NCBI GenBank assembly: GCA_023265215.1
Contig: JAHFUH010000299.1
Location: forward strand, 1 to 6,864
From: Acidobacteriota bacterium
GTDB taxonomy: Bacteria; Acidobacteriota; UBA6911
Direction: 5' to 3'
DNA length: 6,864 nt
Positions 1-5,638 of the stretch are shown here, one piece after another. Position 1 is the first letter of the stretch; each line of letters begins with the position of its first letter. The notes beneath the pieces were generated by a model. It searched no databases. It was not told the origin of the DNA and was given only the letters and a program-made list of their open reading frames with translations. The position numbers and the translations under genes are program-made.

Positions 1-241
1 TTCCAAGGGCATTCCCTTGAATATCAACATGCTCTGCAGGCATGCGATGTCGCTTGCTGCCACTATAAACCTGCATCTTGTCGATGAAAAAATAGTGGCG
101 GATTCGGCGTACGATCTTGTCCTAAGGACACAGCCTGGTTCCAGCATGGAGTTGCCGGAATTTACGCATTCGCCGCAGTCGGCCGGCATTCTGCACAACC
201 GACGCGGATTGAAGCTGGTCAAAAAACCAACCAATTCCTAA
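1..241 (+). CDS. C-terminal fragment of an ExeA/GspA-like AAA+ ATPase (5' end outside window)
   Basis: An open frame enters from the left edge (first full codon at base 2) and stops with TAA at 239-241, leaving about 79 residues. It begins SKGIPLNINMLCRHAMSLA and continues to VDEKIVADSAYDLVL. This resembles the last helical part of ExeA/GspA-type AAA+ ATPases, where a 'GIPRxINxLCxxAL...A' sensor-2-like helix is followed by 'I...V...DL'. The arginine usual after GIP is a leucine here (GIPLN). Members of the family act as cytoplasmic ATPases in type II secretion, pilus or polysaccharide export systems. The final 35 residues (PGSSMELPEF onward) are a non-conserved tail ending in basic residues. 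There is a TTG at 17 and an ATG at 29, but I see no ribosome binding site, and the family match runs through both, so I read this as a fragment. The Walker motifs are outside the window, so the family call rests on one short motif. Confidence 0.6.
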   Translation, partial: SKGIPLNINMLCRHAMSLAATINLHLVDEKIVADSAYDLVLRTQPGSSMELPEFTHSPQSAGILHNRRGLKLVKKPTNS

Positions 242-368
242 ACCTAATCCAGATTGGCGAATTTATCAGCCTTCTCCAGCACAATAATCCGAAACCTTCA
301 CCCCTTGGATTCGCTTTCGACCGGATTGCACGTACCTATCAATAGAGGGATTTGAAATCAATCGGAAT

Positions 369-436
369 GGAGGAATTTAGGTTCATGTCTTGAGGATATA
401 GTTATTTCAAAACCTAAATTCTCAAGACATGACTCC
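369..436. repeat. Interleaved inverted repeat between convergent genes
   Basis: Two inverted repeats are interleaved in the order A-B-A'-B'. Arm A (373-383, core aatttaggtt) matches A' (411-421). Arm B (383-394, tcatgtcttgag) matches B' (421-432) perfectly over 12 bp. Outer GGAG (369-372) faces CTCC (433-436). A:A' and B:B' stems interlock with no linker between neighbouring arms, so in RNA they are more likely alternative hairpins than a stable pseudoknot. The element lies between the convergent ATPase (ending 241) and HAD gene (ending 448), 11 bp past the HAD stop codon. It could end transcription or protect mRNA 3' ends, but neither side has a textbook U-tract. A plus-strand TTTTT at 440-444 lies 7 bp beyond the stem. 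Part of its sequence is shared with the palindrome at 4923-4981. Confidence 0.75.
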
Positions 437-447
437 CGGTTTTTCGA

Positions 448-1092
448 TCAGCCCCTCAGCAACGGCAGATTCACCAATTCGCCGATATTTTGCAGGATGC
501 AGTCTGCGGATTGAAGATATTCCTTCCCGAGGGTGGTTTCGATTGCGATGCAGTACATGCCCGCATTTTTTGCCGCTTCGATTCCGAGGGGGGCATTCTC
601 AACCACGACGCATTGCTGCGGATCGAGTTTCAGCTGGCCGGCTGCAGTGAGATAAGGATCGGGAAACGGTTTGGCGCGGGGAACTTCATCTCCCGTTATA
701 ATAAAATCAAAATGTGCCTGCTGATCACCATTCAGCGAGTGTTGCATATTCTTCAACGCGCAGGCAGTTACCAAGGCAACTTTGAATCCACGCGACTTCA
801 ATTCATCAATTGCTTCAAAAGCTCCTGGGTACTGGGCTACCTGGACAATGGAACGATAGTAGGCGCGCTTTTCTTCAATAAATCCTGCTTGTTCTTCCTC
901 CGGAATATATATGCCGGTTTCCTGCATAAGAATAGGCAGAATTTCGCGGGAGTTTCTCCCCTCGTGCAGAAGAACTGTTATTTCGCTGACGGCGCCTCCA
1001 TATTTTCCAAACATGTGATTCCATGCCAGGAAATGATAGTGCAATGTATCGACAATAACACCGTCGAGATCGAACAGAACACCAGAAATCAT
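448..1092 (-). CDS. HAD-superfamily hydrolase, subfamily IA (beta-phosphoglucomutase/phosphatase-like)
   Basis: This 214-residue cytoplasmic protein has the full HAD motif set. Motif I is FDLDGVIVDT, with nucleophile D8 and acid/base D10. Motif II is ALVTA (T109). Motif III is K141 in RAKPFPDP. Motif IV is VVVENAPLGIEAA, with metal ligand E165. The helical cap (about 16-88) includes HEGRNSRE, at the place where beta-phosphoglucomutases keep substrate-binding Lys/Arg residues. Length and cap type fit the PgmB/YqaB group, which remove phosphate from small sugar phosphates or move it within them. The usual ED of motif IV is E165-N166, a variant I associate with HAD-IA phosphatases, so a phosphatase is at least as likely as a mutase; the substrate cannot be read from sequence. 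The ATG at 1092 overlaps the kinase stop as ATGA. A GGGAG Shine-Dalgarno six bases upstream (1099-1103) lies inside the kinase gene, so translation is probably coupled. The gene is followed 11 bp later by the interleaved inverted repeat. Confidence 0.9.
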   Translation of the reverse strand: MISGVLFDLDGVIVDTLHYHFLAWNHMFGKYGGAVSEITVLLHEGRNSREILPILMQETGIYIPEEEQAGFIEEKRAYYRSIVQVAQYPGAFEAIDELKSRGFKVALVTACALKNMQHSLNGDQQAHFDFIITGDEVPRAKPFPDPYLTAAGQLKLDPQQCVVVENAPLGIEAAKNAGMYCIAIETTLGKEYLQSADCILQNIGELVNLPLLRG

Positions 1093-4073
1093 TGATTGCT
1101 CCCGGATTTATTGCCTTTGTCACTGGGGAGTTTACTTAGAAAGAATTTTGCTTCGACAAGTTCTGCGGCATTGGTATCCGCGCCCTGCCATTCCCCCATG
1201 AAGGCTTCCATTTCCTGCCGCGCAGCTGCAATCAGGTTTTTCGATTTCAGCAGACGGGCAAGATGATATCGGGCGAAAGCATAGTGAGGATTATAGGATA
1301 GGACCTCCCGATACATCTGTTCTGCATCCGACAGCTGATTCATTCCTTCATAGATCCGCCCGATGGAGTCAAAAAAGAATGCACGGTCATAGGGAGTACT
1401 CCAGTATCCAAGCTTGGATTTTATATATTTCAAATCGTTGATCGCAGCTGCGGCTTCCTGGACTTTTCCTTCCTTGGCAAGGATTCTAGCCAGAAGGTGC
1501 AACCAATATTTAAATGCAGGTTTGTAATTCATTGCGGTGATGGCGTTGGAATTGGAATCAAGGATGCTGCGCAGTTGACGAAGTGACCGCCGGGCTGCCG
1601 TGAGATCTTGCATTTCCAGCTCCAGCATTCCATTAATCCAGATCAGTTCATCGTATGGAGCGTTATATTGAGCCGATCCCACGAGTTTCAAACCCTGTGC
1701 GCATGCTTTCAATCCAAGCCCGAATTCTCCCCGACTGTAGTGCAGGAATGCTAGGGCTGCATAGTACTGAGCTTGCTGCGATTTGTCTTCATTGGCATCC
1801 AGGAGAGATTTCAATCTTTCGGCCGCTGCCTTATATCGTCCGCGCATTATCTCTATAAATGCAAGATTTCGGCTGGCGTAATAGATCTGAGGATCCATCT
1901 GGATCGCCTTATTTTTCATCTCCTCTGCCTTTGCGTAATCGCCCGCCAGCATGTAGGCGTCTCCAAGGCTGTCATAGGCGTTTGCAGAATGATCCAGTTC
2001 AAGGTAGCGTTTGCAGAATTCAAGCGCCTGACCATGCTCTCCTTTCCAGGCATAGCAGTAGGCAAGATGGTTGTAGGCGCGGGCGTAACGATTATCGAGA
2101 ATAAGCGCGTCCCGGTATTTTGTAATAGCATCATCTACGTCGGCGGTATGGAAGTAGGATTCCGCAAGTTCGTATAAATAGTCTTTCTTGTAAGGTTGCA
2201 GGCCAATAAGCTTCTGCAGATAAACTCTTTCGTCAAACGGATTGCCAAACGCCCTAGCGAGAAAAGCCTCAATGCGAAGCTGGTCGATTTCTGTCAACGC
2301 CCCTGCTTCCTTACGGGCGGCCAGAATCTCCGATTGGGCGGCATCCCACAGGTTCTGAAACACTCGCACCTCTCCCAACATAAGGTGTGCAAGGGCAAAA
2401 TTCGGATCGATCTCCAATGCGGATCGCAGCTCCCGCTCGGATGAGGTCATGTCGAGAGGTTCCCATGCCTTGGCCCCGCGATAATAGTGCCTCAGCGCAT
2501 CCCAGCGTGTCGAGAGCAGTTGCACAGCCGTGCGGTAGTCGGGCTGCCGGGATTCAATGTGTTTTTCAGCAAGCGAAGGATCATAAAGCTCCAGAGCCTG
2601 CAGCACTAAATCATCGATTCCCTTATTCAAAAGCTCGTCGACGCCGCGGAACCGTCGCATTGGACTTTGTTTTTTTCCTCGAACAGTGCAGTCCAGAGTT
2701 ACATCAAGAATTCCCAGCGATTCCCGGACATGTCCGGATACAAAAAGGGCAGGTTCACGGATTTCGCGTTGCCATGGGAATTGAAGCAGGGCAGCACCAT
2801 GGGCTTTGGACCGGTCCGATTCTTTTTGATTTTTCTCCATGATCAGAAGATGAGCGAACTCCTGCGGATCAACAACCGTAACTTCGGGGAACTGGGAAAG
2901 TGTGCGCTTGAGAGAAAACCCGACCAATTGAGCATCGACAGAATCGGACCCGCCCTCGAAATCTCCGAAGACAATGCAAGGATAATATTTCGAGCCACGA
3001 ATGACCCCAAAGCCCGTCAGGATAAGAATAATAATCAATAATCCGGTGAGCGGCAGAAGCCAGGGTTTGTGGAAAACCTGGAACCGGCGCCAGAACTTTA
3101 CCGAATTCTTATCGGGTGTTCTGGATGGAATCGAGGACGATGCGACAGCACCGGACAGGGATTTTTTATCATGACGGCCGGAGTGAATGGCAAGGCCATT
3201 GTTCAATGCTATGTCTCGCTTTAGGCGTTTCAACTCCGCTCCCAAATCCGCTGCTGTCTGGCATCGGAGTTCGCGATCTTTCTCCAGCAGTTTGAATATA
3301 ATGTCATCAAATTTCGATGGTATTTCTCGATTAATCTTCAGACTGGGGATCGGTGTTTTTGTCAGAATTTCCTGAAAGAGAACCGGTTGCGTGATGCCCC
3401 TGAATGCCGGAACGCCTGTAGAAAGCTCGTAAAGGACAGAGCCGAGCGAAAACAGATCACTACGGGAATCCAATTCCTCTCCTAGTGCCTGCTCAGGAGA
3501 CATGTACGGCAAAGTTCCTATTGTCACACGCGGAGCACTTACGTATTCCGATGCTATTTCAGAGCTAACCGGAGAATCAGCAGCTGAGGAATGGCGGCTG
3601 GAAGCCGCCAGTTTGGCAAGCCCGAAATCGAGAATCTTAACGTGCCCGCGGGTTGTGAAAAAAATGTTGGCGGGCTTGATATCGCGATGGACTATCCCTT
3701 TGGCGTGCGCGGCTTCCAACGCATCCGCTATTTGCAGGGCAATCGATAGAATTCGATCCAATGGAAGGGGCTTGCTCTGTACCAGGTCGCGCAACGTTTG
3801 CCCTTCCAGCAACTCCATTGCAATATAGTGCCTGCCCTGATGCTCTCCGATCTCATAAATTGTGCAAATATTCGGGTGGTTCAACGCAGAAGCGGCTCGT
3901 GCTTCCCGCTGGAATCTTTGAAGGTAAGCAGGATTCGCGGCCAAAGTCTCCGGTAACAGTTTTACGGCAGCGTCGCGGCCCAGTTTCGTATCGTGAGCGC
4001 GGTAAACAACCCCCATTCCCCCGGCGCCCAGCTTCTCCAGAATCTCATAATGGGCAATCATTTCAGGCGCCAT
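1089..4073 (-). CDS. Membrane Ser/Thr protein kinase with extracytoplasmic TPR region (PknB-type, one TM)
   Basis: The protein has 994 residues, numbered from the ATG at 4073. The N-terminal Hanks-type kinase domain (about 9-285) is complete: glycine loop LGAGGMGVV (15-23), K38 in AVKLLP, catalytic HRDIKPAN (129-136), DFG (149-151), SPE in place of APE (192-194) and D206. A basic stretch (KFWRR) precedes one membrane span (about 337-358, WLLPLTGLLIIILILTGFGV), placing the kinase inside and the rest outside. Residues about 365-500 look like the 'DF.G...L...L...L.Q.P' domain found in many acidobacterial kinases. About eight or nine TPR-like repeats follow between 543 and 960, for example NHLAYCYAWKGEHGQALEF. 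The likely role is sensing through the outer part and phosphorylating Ser/Thr substrates in the cytoplasm; the ligand and substrates are unknown. An in-frame ATG at 4097 would add eight residues, but the ATG at 4073 has GGGAG nine bases upstream. It is the first gene of a unit with the HAD gene. Confidence 0.93.
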   Translation of the reverse strand: MAPEMIAHYEILEKLGAGGMGVVYRAHDTKLGRDAAVKLLPETLAANPAYLQRFQREARAASALNHPNICTIYEIGEHQGRHYIAMELLEGQTLRDLVQSKPLPLDRILSIALQIADALEAAHAKGIVHRDIKPANIFFTTRGHVKILDFGLAKLAASSRHSSAADSPVSSEIASEYVSAPRVTIGTLPYMSPEQALGEELDSRSDLFSLGSVLYELSTGVPAFRGITQPVLFQEILTKTPIPSLKINREIPSKFDDIIFKLLEKDRELRCQTAADLGAELKRLKRDIALNNGLAIHSGRHDKKSLSGAVASSSIPSRTPDKNSVKFWRRFQVFHKPWLLPLTGLLIIILILTGFGVIRGSKYYPCIVFGDFEGGSDSVDAQLVGFSLKRTLSQFPEVTVVDPQEFAHLLIMEKNQKESDRSKAHGAALLQFPWQREIREPALFVSGHVRESLGILDVTLDCTVRGKKQSPMRRFRGVDELLNKGIDDLVLQALELYDPSLAEKHIESRQPDYRTAVQLLSTRWDALRHYYRGAKAWEPLDMTSSERELRSALEIDPNFALAHLMLGEVRVFQNLWDAAQSEILAARKEAGALTEIDQLRIEAFLARAFGNPFDERVYLQKLIGLQPYKKDYLYELAESYFHTADVDDAITKYRDALILDNRYARAYNHLAYCYAWKGEHGQALEFCKRYLELDHSANAYDSLGDAYMLAGDYAKAEEMKNKAIQMDPQIYYASRNLAFIEIMRGRYKAAAERLKSLLDANEDKSQQAQYYAALAFLHYSRGEFGLGLKACAQGLKLVGSAQYNAPYDELIWINGMLELEMQDLTAARRSLRQLRSILDSNSNAITAMNYKPAFKYWLHLLARILAKEGKVQEAAAAINDLKYIKSKLGYWSTPYDRAFFFDSIGRIYEGMNQLSDAEQMYREVLSYNPHYAFARYHLARLLKSKNLIAAARQEMEAFMGEWQGADTNAAELVEAKFFLSKLPSDKGNKSGSNQ

Positions 4074-4082
4074 TCTGCAGTT

Positions 4083-4087
4083 CTCCC
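4083..4087 (-). promoter_or_regulatory. Ribosome binding site deciding the kinase start
   Basis: On the minus strand GGGAG is followed by nine bases and then the ATG at 4073. The upstream in-frame ATG at 4097 has only tagaataatc before it and no purine-rich site. The kinase family normally begins about five residues before HYEILEKLG, which also fits the inner start. An ATG at 4061 would fit the family as well but has no such site. Confidence 0.6.
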
Positions 4088-4101
4088 ATCTTCGCATGAT
4101 T

Positions 4102-4107
4102 ATTCTA
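4102..4107 (-). promoter_or_regulatory. Candidate -10 element of the kinase/HAD unit
   Basis: On the minus strand TAGAAT (five of six matches to TATAAT) would start transcription near 4095. That gives a short leader to the ATG at 4073 and excludes the ATG at 4097. The -35 region 16-17 bp upstream (TTTCAT/ATTTCA) is weak. The call rests on one hexamer, and transcription could also arrive from the tRNA unit upstream. Confidence 0.25.
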
Positions 4108-4141
4108 CAGCAAGAACTGAGGCATGAAATCGATTTTTAAT

Positions 4142-4176
4142 CTAAGGCTTAAAGGAACCGGCGGCTAAGGCCTAAA
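4142..4176. repeat. Short direct repeat upstream of the kinase gene
   Basis: CTAAGGCTTAAA (4142-4153) and CTAAGGCCTAAA (4165-4176) are identical but for one base and lie exactly 23 bp apart, about two helical turns. Each is close to a palindrome around AAGGCYT. They lie between the tRNA and the kinase, upstream of the candidate -10. They could be paired operator half-sites for the kinase unit. With only two short copies, chance is not excluded. Confidence 0.35.
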
Positions 4177-4211
4177 ATAATGCGATGAGAATCGCTTAAG
4201 CTTGCAATATT

Positions 4212-4229
4212 TCCGCCATTCATGGCAGA
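4212..4229 (-). other. Hairpin in the tRNA 3' trailer
   Basis: On the minus strand TCTGCCAT-GA-ATGGCGGA can form an eight-pair stem with one G-U pair and a very small loop, starting 16 bases after the tRNA CCA end. No U-run follows, so it is more likely an RNA processing or stability feature than a terminator. A weaker four-pair hairpin (4182-4195) followed by ATTATTTT on the minus strand is the only terminator-like candidate between the tRNA and the kinase. Confidence 0.3.
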
Positions 4230-4245
4230 CTGGCCTCCGCAGAAT

Positions 4246-4321
4246 TGGTGGGCGCCACAGGACTCGAACCTGTGACCCCTGCGGTGTGATCGCAGTGCTC
4301 TACCAGCTGAGCTAGGCGCCC
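4246..4321 (-). tRNA. tRNA-Val (anticodon CAC)
   Basis: The 76 bases on the minus strand fold as a canonical cloverleaf with the 3' CCA encoded. The acceptor stem GGGCGCC pairs perfectly with GGCGCCC, followed by discriminator A. The D arm is GCTC-AGCTGGTA-GAGC. The anticodon stem CTGCG/CGCAG encloses loop ATCACAC, so T33 precedes anticodon CAC, which reads the valine codon GUG. The variable loop is GGGTC and the T arm is ACAGG-TTCGAGT-CCTGT. CAC is the less universal valine isoacceptor, since UAC can also read GUG by wobble. It is a single tRNA gene, 172 bp upstream of the kinase start and divergent from the exported protein gene. I see no duplicated 3' end that would indicate an integration site. 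Confidence 0.96.
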
Positions 4322-4330
4322 GTAGAAGGC

Positions 4331-4359
4331 TTTTTAACATTCCAATTGCCTTTTGTAAA
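4331..4359 (-). promoter_or_regulatory. Candidate sigma-70-type promoter of tRNA-Val
   Basis: On the minus strand TTTACA (4354-4359) is followed after 17 bp by TAAAAA (4331-4336). This matches four or more positions of each consensus hexamer and would start transcription within a few bases of the mature tRNA 5' end at 4321. It lies in the 62-bp divergent gap shared with the exported protein gene. The call is by eye only. Confidence 0.3.
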
Positions 4360-4383
4360 TAGGTATTGCAAAGGAGAAACGCT

Positions 4384-4911
4384 ATGTTGGCAGTGGCTCG
4401 TATTATCATTCTGCTGGCTCTCGCTCTTGCCGCCGGAAATTCCGCTGTTTTGGCACAGGATTCAGCTGCTGAGCTTCGATATCAGGAAGATTATGATAGG
4501 TTGCAGGAAATAGTCAAAATTTCAGATCCTGCCAAGAAGGCGGAGCAATTAGTGGCGTATTATAAGGGACGACCCAATTTGGATTCCAAACTAAGGGTAT
4601 TCGCCGACAGCCATTTCGCCAATGCTCTCAAGGATTTGATAAAAAAACCTGATCTGGTCAAGAAGTTGGCGCAGAATGCGATTGCGCTACGGCCCAAATT
4701 CGGAGAAGCGCTGTTCTATTACGGGATCGTTCTTAAGAATGAGAACCTTTTTGATGAAGCACTGACAGCGTTAGCCAAAAGCTCCGTGATTGAACACCTG
4801 CTCCAGACAAAAGCCAAGGAACTGCTGGATACGACATACCGCGGAGTTCATAAGGGAAGCATGGTTGGAGAGGATAAATTGATCGCCAAAGCCAAAGCAG
4901 AATTAAAATAG
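4384..4911 (+). CDS. Small exported TPR-like protein of unknown function
   Basis: The 175-residue product begins with a clear Sec signal peptide: MLAVAR, a hydrophobic run (IIILLALALAA) and a VLA|Q cleavage site after A24. The mature part is alpha-helical and lysine-rich. Residues about 92-136 (LAQNAIALRPKFGEALFYYG, then FDEALTALAKS) have the alternating small/large pattern of a TPR pair. It is thus likely a periplasmic protein-interaction module; I do not recognise a named family. The start is set by AAGGAG (4371-4376) seven bases before the ATG. A TTG at 4366 overlaps that site and is less likely. It is divergent from tRNA-Val and is followed by a strong palindrome 11 bp after the stop, so it is probably transcribed alone. 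A link to the kinase's own outer TPR region is possible only by analogy. Confidence 0.8.
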   Translation: MLAVARIIILLALALAAGNSAVLAQDSAAELRYQEDYDRLQEIVKISDPAKKAEQLVAYYKGRPNLDSKLRVFADSHFANALKDLIKKPDLVKKLAQNAIALRPKFGEALFYYGIVLKNENLFDEALTALAKSSVIEHLLQTKAKELLDTTYRGVHKGSMVGEDKLIAKAKAELK

Positions 4912-4922
4912 CCGCAGTTTAT

Positions 4923-4981
4923 TTGGAGACTTTGAGTCTTGGAGTTATTTTCAAAATAACTCCAAGACTCAAAATCTCCAA
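4923..4981. repeat. Long near-perfect palindrome (hairpin) after the exported-protein gene
   Basis: Bases 4931-4951 are perfectly complementary to 4953-4973 around a single central C (4952). After one mismatch (C4930/A4974), TTGGAGA (4923-4929) pairs with TCTCCAA (4975-4981). The total is 28 pairs over 59 bases, far beyond chance. TTGGAG also occurs twice within the left arm (4923-4928 and 4939-4944). It lies 11 bp after the TAG of the exported-protein gene. RNA from either strand would fold into a very stable hairpin, suitable for protecting 3' ends or stopping transcription, although no U-tract follows. The one-base centre suggests a DNA palindrome or dispersed repeat rather than an ordinary terminator. 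Sequence overlap with the element at 369-436 supports a repeat family. Confidence 0.9.
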
Positions 4982-5067
4982 TGTACCCCGCCGAACGCAA
5001 CGCGCCCCAATTCCCTGGCCTTTAATGGAAATGCCGCCTGTCGCCGATAATCTCAAGGGGTATTGAT

Positions 5068-5637
5068 ATGCCTGCTCAGGATAAGCCTGGAAACTCTGGA
5101 AAACAGGTTGGCTATTTCTGTCACCTAAAACTGGATGAAAGGCACATGGGGGCCATCCTGGTAACAAACGAAATTGGCGTACCCCTTGAGTTCAAATACA
5201 CCGAGCCGGTGACCGCAACCAAACTTCATAAAATTCTCTATGGTTCGGTCCTGGAAAAACACCTACACGAGACTGTCATTCGGGACCGACTGTGCCGGGA
5301 AATTCGCTCCGATCCTGATTTCTTCATAACTTCCTATGATGAAAAAGAATTCCTGGGCTCTGTCTCAAACAGGGAAATGGTCGCTGTTCAGAAATACAGC
5401 CTTCCGCCGGGAGATCTCTCGGGTCCATTCAGTCGCATAAGAGAACGTGAGGCAATTGTTGAGCTTGAAGATGAAGCTGTTTTTCTAAGGTTGGCATTTT
5501 CTACACCCAATGAGGCAATACAGCAGAAGATTGCGGCTTGGCTACAGGAAATTGCCCGTACCATGGATATCCTGGAACCTTTGAATCGGATCGTGTCCGC
5601 ACTGACTAGCATGTGTGGAGAGGGGAAGAGAGGCTAA
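5068..5637 (+). CDS. Conserved-looking protein of unknown function (189 aa), first gene of an unknown pair
   Basis: The start is the ATG at 5068, with AAGGGG (5055-5060) seven bases upstream. The 189-residue product has no signal peptide or membrane span, so it is probably cytoplasmic. After a polar N-terminus, residues 14-60 (VGYFCHLKLDERHMGAILVT and EIGVPLEFKYTEPV...LYG) read like an ordered alpha/beta domain. The middle (61-100) is charged, with H65, H67 and C76. The C-terminal third holds an acidic strand (AIVELEDEAVFLRLAF) and a helix (IQQKIAAWLQEIARTMDILE). C18, H19 and H26 might bind a metal or heme, but nothing shows this. I do not recognise a named domain. The TAA at 5635-5637 is one base before the next ATG, so the two genes are almost certainly co-transcribed and probably translationally coupled, with the FHA gene following. 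Confidence 0.82.
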   Translation: MPAQDKPGNSGKQVGYFCHLKLDERHMGAILVTNEIGVPLEFKYTEPVTATKLHKILYGSVLEKHLHETVIRDRLCREIRSDPDFFITSYDEKEFLGSVSNREMVAVQKYSLPPGDLSGPFSRIREREAIVELEDEAVFLRLAFSTPNEAIQQKIAAWLQEIARTMDILEPLNRIVSALTSMCGEGKRG

Positions 5638-5638
5638 G

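Noticed and set aside
369..436. A stable H-type pseudoknot formed by both stems together
   Set aside because: With stems of 11-12 pairs and no linker bases to cross the grooves, both cannot fully form at once; alternative hairpins are more plausible.
490..1095. A 201-codon plus-strand frame lying opposite almost the whole HAD gene
   Set aside because: The minus strand encodes all HAD motifs in order. The antisense frame gives a Cys/Phe/Ile-rich product with no recognisable domain and no ribosome binding site, so it is a by-product of the HAD codons.
2387..2842. Several plus-strand open frames of 80-150 codons across the kinase gene (for example 1773-2177, 2387-2842, 2667-3041)
   Set aside because: They lie opposite a continuous 994-residue kinase-TPR protein with intact motifs, overlap one another in different frames and lack ribosome binding sites.
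4246..4321. tRNA-Val as an integration site for a mobile element
   Set aside because: No copy of the tRNA 3' end, integrase gene or foreign-looking block is seen on either side within the window.
4149..4409. An 86-codon minus-strand frame running through the tRNA
   Set aside because: Its middle (SSAGRALRSHRRGHRFESCG) is the well-known artefact of translating a tRNA gene, here on the same strand as tRNA-Val.
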